NCBI GenBank assembly: GCA_026119855.1
Contig: JAOWBW010001460.1
Coordinates: forward strand, 124,001-188,000
Direction: 5' to 3'
Length of the DNA: 64,000 nucleotides
Source: Campanula takesimana
Taxonomy: Eukaryota > Streptophyta > Magnoliopsida > Asterales > Campanulaceae
Under the pieces are notes generated by a model. It had not been told where the DNA came from, made no database searches, and saw only the letters and a program-made list of their open reading frames with translations. Each line of letters opens with the position of its first letter. The first letter of the stretch is position 1. Positions 55,143-64,000 of the stretch are shown here, in pieces. Made by a program: the position numbers and the translations under genes.

Positions 55143-56229
55143 TTAGGGGTTCCTAATGTAGTTACAAACCCTCTCCCAACCACGGGAGGAGGGGTCAATG
55201 TAATAGAGATAGCCAGTGATAAAGAGGAGACTACTCGCCTAGTCCCAAATGTGGGCGAGAGCACTCCAGAATTTAATAATGAAATTTCTTTCTGCTACAT
55301 GTTGTCTTAGGATCAAACACTAAGTGAGAACAATGATAACTTCGCACACAAAAGGGAAGACTTGCCATATTTCATGTTCCCTAAACCGTGGATTAACCAT
55401 AAGGGGAAGTGCCAACCGGGATTTGAAATCTTCAGTGACTGTGATCCATACTCACTTGAAACAGAGCCGATGCAATTCTCGTGGCTACCTCGAGAATTAG
55501 GAGGTACCAAGGCCGAAGCATGCAGTGAGTGGGAATTTGTATTAGGAGAAGACCTACTGCGCCAATTTCTCAACCTTTGCAAGCTAGAGGACACTCAGAT
55601 CGAATCAATTGATTTAATGTACGCATCGGTCTTCCTTTGTCCTTCCCCCTATTTTTTCCCTATCAATGCCATAGACAAGGGGGACGCTCCGGAATAAGAC
55701 TACACCAAGCTCATCAAGAAAAGTGACTAGCCTATCCAGAACTGGTATACAACAGGAGGACCCATAGCAAGCGAAGACTTCCTGATCAAAGAGTTAGGAT
55801 GCACTCCCCATCCCCATAAAGCAAGAAAATTTGTAACCCTCACTTTAGAATCAGATACCGCTACCGATGAGCTCACCCAAGAGGACTTGGATGCCATCGC
55901 AGAACATGTATTCCCCTACTTTCTTAATGAAAAATAGATCTTTCTGAGTACCCTGAGATTGCAAGCGTCTTAAATGATGAATTAACTAATAACTTCAAAG
56001 AATTAGATAATAATGAGTCATATGACGAGATAGATCAAGAAAACGAAAAAATATTAAAAGAAATTAAAAATCAAGTAGGTCATCGTGGCGAAAATGGTCC
56101 TATTGATGCCGAAGAAATGCAAACAGTTAATCTTGGGACGGATGATAATCCAAAAGAGACCAAGATCGGCAGTTTCTTCAAGGGGAAGACCGACAAGCCC
56201 TCATAGCGCTTCTTTGAGAATTCGTAGAT
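55143..56229 (+). pseudogene. Tat-E gag-to-RT linker, protease deleted
   Basis: After gag the frame continues with GGGVNVIEIASDKEE (as in Tat-1 gag), then within about 50 codons reaches EDLPYFMFPKPWINHKGK, which in Tat-1 lies after protease. The D-G-G-S protease region is missing, so about 1 kb has been deleted. Further linker pieces (WYTTGGPIASEDFLIKELG, NLGTDDNPKETKIGSFFKG) are split by stops and frameshifts. Confidence 0.85.
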
Positions 56230-59200
56230 ATGTTCGCATGGTCCTACAAAGATATGCTAGGGCTATACAATTCGATTGTTGAGCATAAGATACCGCTGCT
56301 TCCAGATTCAAGGCCAATCAAGCATAAACTCCGCAAAATTAAACCCGAGTGGTCGGTACAGGTCAAACAAGAGATAGAGAAACTCTTGAGTGTCGGGTTC
56401 ATCAAGGTGATAGAGTATCCAACCTGGTTGGCTAATACTGTGCAAGTCTCCAAAGCTAACAGAAAGGTCCATGTATACGTAGATTTCCGTGATCTTAACA
56501 GGGCTTCTCCGAAAGACGACTTTCCTCTTCCGAACATAGACATGCTGGTTGACAATACCGTAAAATACTAAGTCTGTTCATTTATAGACGGATTCGCTGG
56601 GTACAACCAAATCCTCATGGCTAAGGAGGATCAACACAAAATGGCATTCACCATACCGTGGTGGACATTTTGTTATACAGTCATGCCATTTGGACTGAAA
56701 AATGCCGGAGCCACTTACCAGAGAGCTGAAACTACATTGTTCCACGACATGATACATAAGGAAATGGAGGTATACGTAGATGACATGATCATACACTCTA
56801 AAGGCTCTGATGGGTAGCACTTTGTCGACCTTATAAAGTTCTTCAAATAACTAAGACACCACAAGATGAGACTTAATCCGGCCAAGTGCACATTTGGGGT
56901 AGTGAAACGAAAAGTCCTTGGGTGCATGGTCACCGAGCGTGGTATAGAAGCTGACCCCGCTAAGATTAAGGCTATTGTTGACATGCCTCAAACTAAGATG
57001 CAAAAATAAGTCAAGGGATTCATGGGTCGCCTTCAGTACATCAGTCGTTTCATCAATCAACTCACGACAATGTGCGAACCCATCTTTAAACTCCTTAAGA
57101 AAAATGCATCCCTAGAATGGACCGAAGAGTTCCAAGAAGCCTTCAAAAAAGTCAAAGAATATTTGGTCAATCCTCCTGTGTTGGTTCCACCACATAAAGA
57201 GAAGCCGTTGACCCTGTACCTTACAGTCGATGACACTGCACTAGGGGCTATGCTAGCACAAGAGCAACCTGACTCAAAGAAAGAAAATGCCATCTACTTT
57301 GTCAGTCATCGCTTTCAAGGGCCTGAATTGAACTACTCTGTATTAGAAAAGTCATGTGCCGCACTGGTATGGGTGGCTGAGAGACTCAAACCGTACATGG
57401 AGGCGTTTCCTGTACAACTGATTGCCCGAATGGACCCAATGAAATATATCTTCGAGAAATCACATGTCTCTTCTAGGATAGCCAAGTGGTACTTTATGCT
57501 CGCGGGGTATGATATCACTTACATAACACAGAAATCCATGAGAAGAAGAGTCTTTATGGATCAGTTAGCTGAATTTCCATATGATGCAGCGAAGGGGGAA
57601 GACCTGTGATTCCCTGATGAGGACATCATGGCAATAGCAGAAAATAAGTGGGAATTATTTTTCAACGGTGCCACCAATAAACGGGGATACCGTATCGGCA
57701 TGTTACTAGTAGATCCCTCAGATTTCTACACTCCACTCGCAATTCGCCTTGACTTTGAGGCCACTAACAACATCGCCGAATATGAAACTTGCATAGCGGG
57801 GCTTGAAGCAGCCTTAGAAAGAAATGTGACCGAACTAGAGGTGTATGGAGATTCACAACTCATAATGTACCAGTCACTTAAAAGGTGGAAGATACAAGAT
57901 CCTACACTTCAGAAATATAACGACCATCTCCAAGACTTGGTCAAACAGTTCAAATAAGTCACCTTCTGCTACCTTCCTAGAAATAAGAACCACTTAGCAG
58001 ACTTGCTAGCCATGCTAGCACCACTTGTGGAGATTCCCGAATGGACTGAGGTCAAGACCTTCAAAGTCGCGAAATGAATGACTCCCACTTATCACTCGAT
58101 CATAGACCTGCATAACTACAAAGAGCCGTGTGATGTCGTTTCTGTGAATGCCTTAGACAATAAACCATGGTATTATGACGTATGGCGTTTCCTCCTAGAC
58201 GGAACATTCCTATCAGAAACATCACCTACAACAAAGATAGCTCTCAAGCGATTCGCTACCCAATTCGTAATCATAGGTGATCGCCTCTACAAGAAGCATC
58301 ACAAGTAGTGTCTACTTTGTGCCGATAAGCACGAAGCCGCAGAAGTCATGGACCAAGTCCATCAAGGAGTTTTTCGAACCCATATGAATGGCAACATGCT
58401 AGCAAAGAAAATTATCTGACTAGGGTATTATTGGGCTACGATGGAAGCCGACTGCACCGACATGGTTAAGAAATGCCATAAGTGTCAGATACATGCTAAC
58501 TTGCAGCACGCACCACCGTCCGTATTATACCCCATGACATCCCCTTGGCCATTCTCCACATGGGGGAAAGATGTCATTGGCAAAGTCTCACCGATAGGTC
58601 ACAATGGACACTCGTTTGTATTGGTCTCCATAGATTACTTCACCAAATGGATAGAAGCCCAATCCTACAGAGCCTTAAACGCCAAGAAAGTGGCTGAGTT
58701 TATTAAGACTAACATCATATGCCGATATGGGGTACCTCACGAGATGATATCCGATAATGGCACGTACTTTGAGAAAGAATGTGACCAACTACTTGTAGAA
58801 TATAAGATAGAGAGACATCAGTCGTCACCATACCGACCACAGACCAATGGAGCAGTCGAAGCTGCTAACAAAACCATTGAGACCATCATCAGGAAAATGG
58901 CTAAAACTGGCAGAGACTGGCCCGATGAGCTACCTTTTACACTCTGGGGCTATCTTACTTCAATCCGTACAGCCACCGGTGAAACTCCATACACCCTAGC
59001 CTATGGGATGGAAGCAGTGTTACCAATCGAATTGGAAGTACCATCACTAAGGGTTCTCCTAGAAAACCAAGTCAATGAAGTTACATGGTTGAACAGCCAT
59101 TACGAACAACTAGCCCTGCTAGATGAACGTCGACTTCGAGCCGTCGAGCATATCCAAGCATATCAATGGAGAATGGCCCGAGCATTCAACAAGAAAGTCA

Positions 59201-59409
59201 AATCCAGAAACATCAAAGAAGGGGACCTTATCCTACGCGAACATCGTTCCCGACCGTTCAACCCTATGGGAAAATGGAGACCAAGATGGATAGGACCTTA
59301 CATAGTCAAGAAGATCTTCTCTGGAGGAGCGGTACAACTCGTAGACCTAGATGGGGATCAACTGCCGAAGCCCGTCAACATGGACAAGCTAAAGAAGTAC
59401 TACTCATAG
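56230..59409 (+). pseudogene. pol: Tat-E pol: RT, RNase H, second RNase H, integrase
   Basis: One frame runs from RT entry (MFAWSYKDML) to the integrase end with no frameshift but nine stops: 56569, 56815, 56848, 57007, 57607, 57955, 58075, 58306 and 58417. RT has YVDD (56772-56783). The second RNase H has WELFFNGATNKRGYRIG, where asparagine replaces the first catalytic aspartate. Integrase (58441-59409, open) has CHKCQIH, WGKDVIGK, SDNGTYFE and NGAVEAANK. Some stops fit C-to-T change (56815 Q, 58417 R), others do not. Confidence 0.93.
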
Positions 59410-59864
59410 CTCCGTCCCCTAGTTCAAAAAAATATAAAAGAAAAATGCACGAGAAAAGAGGCCCGCTTGATTGAAAACATGAAAGGGTGGTCTAGGTAAA
59501 AATTAGGGTGTGCATAACAAAAAAAAAAACTTTGGGGCGGGTCTCGTACGAGACACCTATGTCTCGTACGAGACATTCAATCAGACGGCAGAATCAAACA
59601 TGACACATTTTCTCTTTCTTGAACAAGAACTACGATGACCTGAGCTCCTTATTTAATTAATGTAAAAGGAGAACTTAGGCAGCCTTTTGGTCCGGTCTAT
59701 TCAATAAATAAAATCAAAATCTTGTTCTTTTATTAATTGAATGCATTTTAAGAAAGCAATAGGAAAATTCCCAACATGAGTACCAACTTGCAAAAGAACA
59801 TAAATAAAATACTAAAAATCTAACATTGATCTATCTATTGCAATCTCTCGATACTCCTAAAGAT
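59410..59864 (+). other. Tat-E 3' noncoding region with H2, palindrome pair and H1
   Basis: H2-like hairpin at 59463-59496 (decayed), CTCGTACGAG pair at 59543-59552 and 59563-59572 (20 bp apart), and H1 at 59627-59681. H1 here has inner stem CTCCTT/AAGGAG and outer CTACG/CTTAG with one mismatch. The tail CCTTTTGGTCCGGTCT is conserved. Confidence 0.65.
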
Positions 59865-60162
59865 CTACTTCTTCCTTAACTTAGTAGGGACTTGATCACG
59901 ATCCGCCTTATGATCCCTCTTCCTCTTAAACTAAGGTATCTCGTAACCGGGGGGAATGTCAAGTCAACTGAACACTGAGGGAGTCAGTCTCGCAAACACA
60001 TGAGGCCTATCTAGAGCTTGCAATTTACCAGGAAGGCCGTCCACCCTCTTCTCATAGAAGTCGCTATCCAAAAAGTCTTGAGTAGCATCCGCGCTGACAT
60101 TAGAAGGATCCTCCTTAGCTTCTTTCTTCCTTAGATTCAAGCCAGGCTCGAATTGGTCCCCC
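59865..60162 (-). pseudogene. Antisense ORF remnant in Tat-E
   Basis: A minus-strand frame ends at TAG 59865-59867 with a basic tail (FKRKRDHKADRDQVPTKLRKK) and has two upstream in-frame stops. Upstream it reads ATQDFLDSDFYEKRVDGLPG, then is cut by the Tat-F LTR. It is convergent with integrase, like those in Tat-C and Tat-D. No domain is recognised in the piece left. Confidence 0.5.
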
Positions 60163-61197
60163 TGTGAGCGCGCGCCCCTCCCGCGGTTCCCGGGCCTCTC
60201 GGCTTGGATCGTGAGGGTTTGAATGTTGCTCGTTTGTTGTGAGTCTCCACCATGTTTGACGGAACACGGACCGTGATATCTGGATTCGGGGGTTAATTTA
60301 TGAATTGGGAAGGTCAAGGAGCACCCAATTCACCCAATCTAGGATTGGTCTTGCTAAGAAATCATCATCATTGTTTCAAAATCATGCAAAACGTACGCAA
60401 AAGGAACCAAATAAATAATTTCTTATTTATTTGGAATGTTGGATCATGTGCATCGAGACCATCTTTATGAATTAGAGAGGCTCTAGGCTGATCCTTTAGT
60501 GGAATCACACTACTTCAAAGACAAAGAAGAGGATGAGGAGGGAGAAATCAAAGAGTTTTACCTAAGCGTTCTTCGAGAATCCTATGGATGGCCTTGACTA
60601 AAGGCCTTGATGATCCAACGAAATTGGCTTGGATGGAGTTATTGGGAGTTGAATTTCGTGGGTGAGGAAGAGAGGCTGATTATGAGGACCTCTTTGATCA
60701 GATTTGGAGTGGTTTTGGGTGAATGGCCATTCTAAAGGTTTTTCGGTTCAAGAACCTCTATATTTATAGGAGTTCTTGACCTAGGGTTTAATCCAAGAAG
60801 GTAAGTTTGGATGGGAATCAAGGACTTGATCTTAAAAGAAGTATTTTTGGACTCTAGGACCGCTCATTAGGTTTTCCCCGGATTGCTTGAGTGTTTGTCA
60901 AAAAACGGGGTTAAGATCAACAAGGAAACTGTTGAGAAACCCGACTGTCGAGGGGGATACCTCATACGAGACATCAATGTCTCGTACGAGACATCAATGT
61001 CTCGTACGAGACATCTCAGTGCTGGAATTCACTTTTTGCCCTCTGCAGTAGTTTTAATGTTCATTTTGGCCCCTGACTAACGGAGTCAGTCAGAAACTTA
61101 ACGAAACATGTCCAACTTAACGAGTTTCGACCCAAATCAAAGGCAAGACATAGACTTAGTGTGATTATGAATGAATGTCTAAAATGGGGTGTCTACA
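60163..61197 (-). repeat. Tat-F 3' LTR (1035 bp)
   Basis: Plus-strand ends are TGTGAGCGCGCGCCCC and GGGGTGTCTACA. TATA box CTATAAATA (minus) is at 60761-60769. CTC-TACGAG palindromes occur at 60961, 60981 and 61001, exactly 20 bp apart (the first has one mismatch). It is homologous to the Tat-E LTR throughout. Confidence 0.92.
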
Positions 61198-61212
61198 GAG
61201 CCCCTCGGCGAC
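61198..61212 (-). other. Tat-F polypurine tract region
   Basis: The minus strand reads GCCGAGGGGCTC directly before the LTR, matching the Tat-A tract. Confidence 0.7.
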
Positions 61213-61288
61213 GATACTTATGGATGAAGTAACGTCGTCGATAGAAAAGATGCCATTTTGAACTAGGGGTATGGTCGTGCTAAAAAGA

Positions 61289-61330
61289 TGCCTACGTATT
61301 CCCAGAAGGAAATCAGACCAAACGTAGTTT
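61289..61330 (-). ncRNA. Tat-F hairpin H1, TCTGATT type, intact
   Basis: Minus strand: CTACG, GGTCTG, ATTTCC, loop, GGGAAT, CGTAGGCA. Outer stem is perfect; the inner ATTTCC/GGGAAT pairs with one G-T wobble. It is the same type and position as in Tat-A (31099-31139). Confidence 0.68.
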
Positions 61331-61404
61331 GACTCCAAAAATACACAAAAACGGGGGTTTAAGGTATTTTGAAAACAATACTGCAGTAAGTAAATTTTAG
61401 AGTT

Positions 61405-62345
61405 TAGAGGTAACCCATACTGAGGAATCAATGTCCTTGACCCAATTCTGAATATACTCTTTTTTGTTGATGACGAACCGTCTCCAGTTGCAATCCATAC
61501 TGAGGAATCAATCTCTTTGACTCCAACTCTGAATATACCCTGTTGTTGATGACGAACCGCCTTCGGTTTTGAGACACCAGTTACCCGGACCTTATTTCTC
61601 CTTCCAAAAAACTTGCCTTTCCATCAGAAAAGTGAATCTTATGTTATTAACATACGTCTTGATAACAATTATCGGACTCTGGTTTTGGAGACGCCAATTA
61701 CTGGATCCTTGCTTCTCCTTCCAACGAGGTTGCCTTAACCACCGAAGAATATGAATCCTATCCATTAGCTTACACCTTGATGACAATTATGGGACTCTGA
61801 GGGGTGTGAATCCTATGTTATTAGCATGCGCCTTGATAACAATTATGGGACCACTGGTTGCGGAGACGCCAATTACTTGGATCCTTGCTTCTCCTTCCAA
61901 CGAAAGTGCCTTTCCGTCAGAAAAGTGAATCCTATGTCATTAACCTACGTCTCAATGGCAATTATGGGACTCCAAATGGTGGGATCCTGTGTTATTAATT
62001 TACGTCTCGATAACAGTTGTGGGATACCCGGTTGTAAATTTTGTGTCATTAACGTACGTCTCGATGACAGTCATGGGATTTAGAATTTGCTGATGCAGAT
62101 TTTGTTGCTCACCCATGATCTTGGATGTGCGGTGAGAATAAATTCATACTGAGAAACAACTTTGCTTGTTCCAATACTGAAGATATTCTTTTGTTGACGA
62201 ATCAATGTTCCATCTTGAACCGGGTTCAGATTCGACCTTTCAGTAAAAAGCAGAGCTTTTTCTGACCTTTCTATTGAAAGTAGGGCTTTTCTGATATTTA
62301 TATTAAAAACAAGACTTTTCTGGAATTTCCTAAAAATCGGGGTTT
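61405..62345 (-). repeat. Complex diverged repeats in Tat-F 3' region
   Basis: An 80-bp unit is repeated (CATACTGAGGAATCAAT at 61416 and 61496). A second unit with ACGCCAATTA recurs at 61691 and 61866 and, diverged, at 61574, alternating with blocks around ttgataacaattatggga. A third short repeat with ggcttttctg-like words lies at 62250-62330. No gene is seen. It occupies the place of the minisatellites in Tat-A and Tat-D. Confidence 0.75.
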
Positions 62346-62363
62346 TCTGTGGATTTGCTGGGG

Positions 62364-62399
62364 ATATCTCGTACGAGGAAGGGATGCCTCGTACGAGCC
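62364..62399. promoter_or_regulatory. CTCGTACGAG pair upstream of the Tat-F PMD gene
   Basis: Palindromes at 62368-62377 and 62388-62397 are 20 bp apart, about 160 bp before the PMD start codon. This is the same word and spacing as in the element's LTR. Confidence 0.68.
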
Positions 62400-62557
62400 A
62401 TCTCTGTTTTTACGCAAATCAGAGCCATTTCAGGCGCTGAAAGTGATTTTCAAATCACTTTTCTTATTTCATTTCGGGAATTCTCAACCCTAGGCGATTT
62501 TTTTCATCCAAAAATCTTCATTTTCACCAAGTTCTAGTGATTCTCAACCCTTTCAAA

Positions 62558-64000
62558 TGGCCGGTGATCGTTCGCATAAGGAACACCTCTTCAGTAGGCA
62601 CATGAAGGGTAAAGTGTGGGTGATGGACGAGTTGTGCCCATTTCCGATGATCATATTTCTCATGCCGTTCGGATGAGGCGGGTAAGGATCTTTTCACTTG
62701 ACTGAGTTTCCATGCCAATTTCGCTGTTGCATGTCTCAATTTAGTGCTTTCGCGGTCTGACTTTTATCGATTTTCACCTAGAATTATCGCTGCTAGGGTT
62801 TATCATGCATGGCTGATCTTTTGATGGAATTTCATCCTTGTTGACGTTGAGAATCAATGTAGTATAGTAGTACATGATTTCGACTGTCGTTCTAGGCAAT
62901 TCTGCGATTTTTCGGGTAAAATGCTTAAATGAGGGTTTTACCGAATTTCTGACATTCGTCTCTTTTTCCTTTATTGTTTGCAGCCATTTAGGATCATCAA
63001 TAACTGTAGAGGCATCGTATGAGCGGTTGCTGAGAGGTGGGCAACTCTTAGTGGTGAGATGAAGGAATAGATCGAGAATCTCGGGCTTAAGCCCTTCTTT
63101 GACGGCTTAGTCGGTGAGAGGAGGAATGTTCACTTGTTCTAGCTATTTGGGAGCGCTGGTGGGATAGCACCCATACTATGCATATGCGGTGGGGGGAGGT
63201 CACCATGACTCCTACTGACTTTTATGCCATTACCAGGCTCTCTATCGCCGTTGAGCCACTTGAGGTTGATACTGACTTTCTACCTAGTAGTGATGATATA
63301 AGGCATTTTCTGGGCTTTTCTGTGCGTACCCTAGGCAAGGGTGACCCTCTGAAGGCTTTGAGGGACAAGGTCAATGCCTATGTTACTGTTAATGTTGGTC
63401 AGATGCACCTCAATGGCACCCGTATTGTAGCTGTCCGTGGCTTTCTGTGGTGGGCTCTTTCTGAGACGCTATTTGCCAATCATGCGTCGACTACCCTTTT
63501 CACTCTGCTGAGCTGCCTGAGGGATATGCAGCATGTCACTGAAGCTAGCTGGGGTTTAGCTGGCTTGGCCCAATGCTCTGTGGCTATGGATGAGAGTTCA
63601 CGGGATCGTGCGAACATTAGCTTAGGCGGCTACAGTCATGCTTCAGAGGTATGATACTCATATTCTTCTGTATTCCTCCTTTGTTTCAGCCCCAGATTAT
63701 TTTGGTGGGTGATCAGGCTCAAGCTCAGGGGGTTGTTCATGTCCCTTTCCGTCCGCAGCTTGGACCAGCTTCATTCTCCTACAGCATGGCTGAGGGAATA
63801 GAGAGCACCGAGGACCTTCTCGCCCAGTACGATATACCTGAGGGACTCATACCTCCTGCTTGCGCAACCATGGTATGGTTTATGACCCTTCGTCCGTCAT
63901 TTCCGTCATTCTGCCATTTCATTTCTCTGTTTATCATTTATTTGAATATTTTGACATCTCTATTTGTTTCTTCTCAACAGGTGCCCATCGTTGAGTATAG
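62558..64000 (+). pseudogene. Plant mobile domain gene with introns, antisense in Tat-F, runs off window
   Basis: Proposed exons are 62558-62681, 62984-63648, 63690-63872 and 63981 onward, all with GT-AG introns (302, 41 and 108 bp). Exon 2 holds the PMD signature LAIWERWWDSTHTMHMRWG followed by EVTMTPTDFYAITRL, then SSDDIRHFLGF and a block of conserved small and aromatic residues. The last two junctions are phase 0 and keep the frame open (VGDQAQAQGVVHVPFRPQL, EGLIPPACATM). Frame breaks occur in exon 1 and near 63105, and 41 bp is short for a plant intron, so it is probably decayed. The strand is opposite to the element. Confidence 0.72.

Larger units (their letters stand above)
52339..60162 (+). 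mobile_element. Tat-E: Tat element lacking protease, 3' end cut by Tat-F
   Basis: It has a 5' LTR (52339-53361), primer site, long leader, gag, pol and a 3' region with hairpins and an antisense ORF remnant. It is inserted in Tat-D RT; the 3' LTR lies beyond Tat-F and is not seen. LTR sequence is the same family as Tat-F, in opposite orientation. Confidence 0.92.
60163..64000 (-). mobile_element. Tat-F: 3' end of a Tat element, rest beyond window
   Basis: A minus-orientation 3' LTR (60163-61197) is followed upward by a purine tract, an H1 hairpin, complex repeats and an antisense PMD gene. Pol would lie to the right of the window. It is inserted in the Tat-E antisense ORF, at CCCCC (60158-60162). 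Confidence 0.85.

Overview
The window is plant nuclear DNA made almost entirely of nested, decaying LTR retrotransposons. I recognise no ordinary host gene, rRNA, tRNA or CRISPR array. The evidence for a plant is threefold: Ty3/gypsy polyproteins with a second, archaeal-type RNase H between the RT-linked RNase H and integrase (the Tat/Ogre/Retand lineage), Ty1/copia elements primed from initiator-Met tRNA, and antisense plant-mobile-domain (PMD) genes. It looks like the repeat-rich heterochromatin of a flowering plant, probably a eudicot. I cannot name the species.

Layout. 1-7833: Tat-1 (minus), gag to integrase plus 3' noncoding; its 5' LTR runs into a 100-N assembly gap (7834-7933). 7934-14566: Copia-2 (minus, SIRE-like), lacking its 3' end at the gap. 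14567-40155: Copia-3 (minus, Angela/BARE-like), whose 3' LTR is split by Tat-A (plus, 14748-33133, target duplication GGCAC). Tat-A is a pol-less derivative that itself carries a solo LTR (16892-18150) and a complete Copia-A (plus, 22082-30459, target duplication AAAAG). 40156-41522: Tat-B, a 5' LTR and leader (minus). 41523-43317: Tat-C, an integrase end and 3' region (plus). 43318-52338: Tat-D (minus), holding a 3.2-kb chromovirus-like solo LTR (44185-47411, target duplication GGACA) and an antisense PMD gene. 52339-60162: Tat-E (plus), a gag-pol lacking protease. 60163-64000: the 3' end of Tat-F (minus), with an antisense, intron-containing PMD gene running off the window.

How the parts work together. 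The gag and pol genes are those of self-copying elements, and all are broken by stops or frameshifts. The noncoding parts are the most interesting. (1) Nearly every LTR family carries CpG-centred palindromes at a family-specific spacing (17, 19, 20, 22 or 27-30 bp) upstream of its TATA box. In several families the same array recurs in the 5' leader and in the 3' region beside the antisense gene. (2) The Tat 3' regions carry two recurrent predicted RNA hairpins with compensatory changes between copies, one capped by GNRA tetraloops. (3) Several Tat elements carry antisense genes downstream of integrase; two are PMD proteins and most end in a lysine/arginine-rich tail. Together these suggest, as inference only, a family-specific self-recognition, packaging or anti-silencing system.
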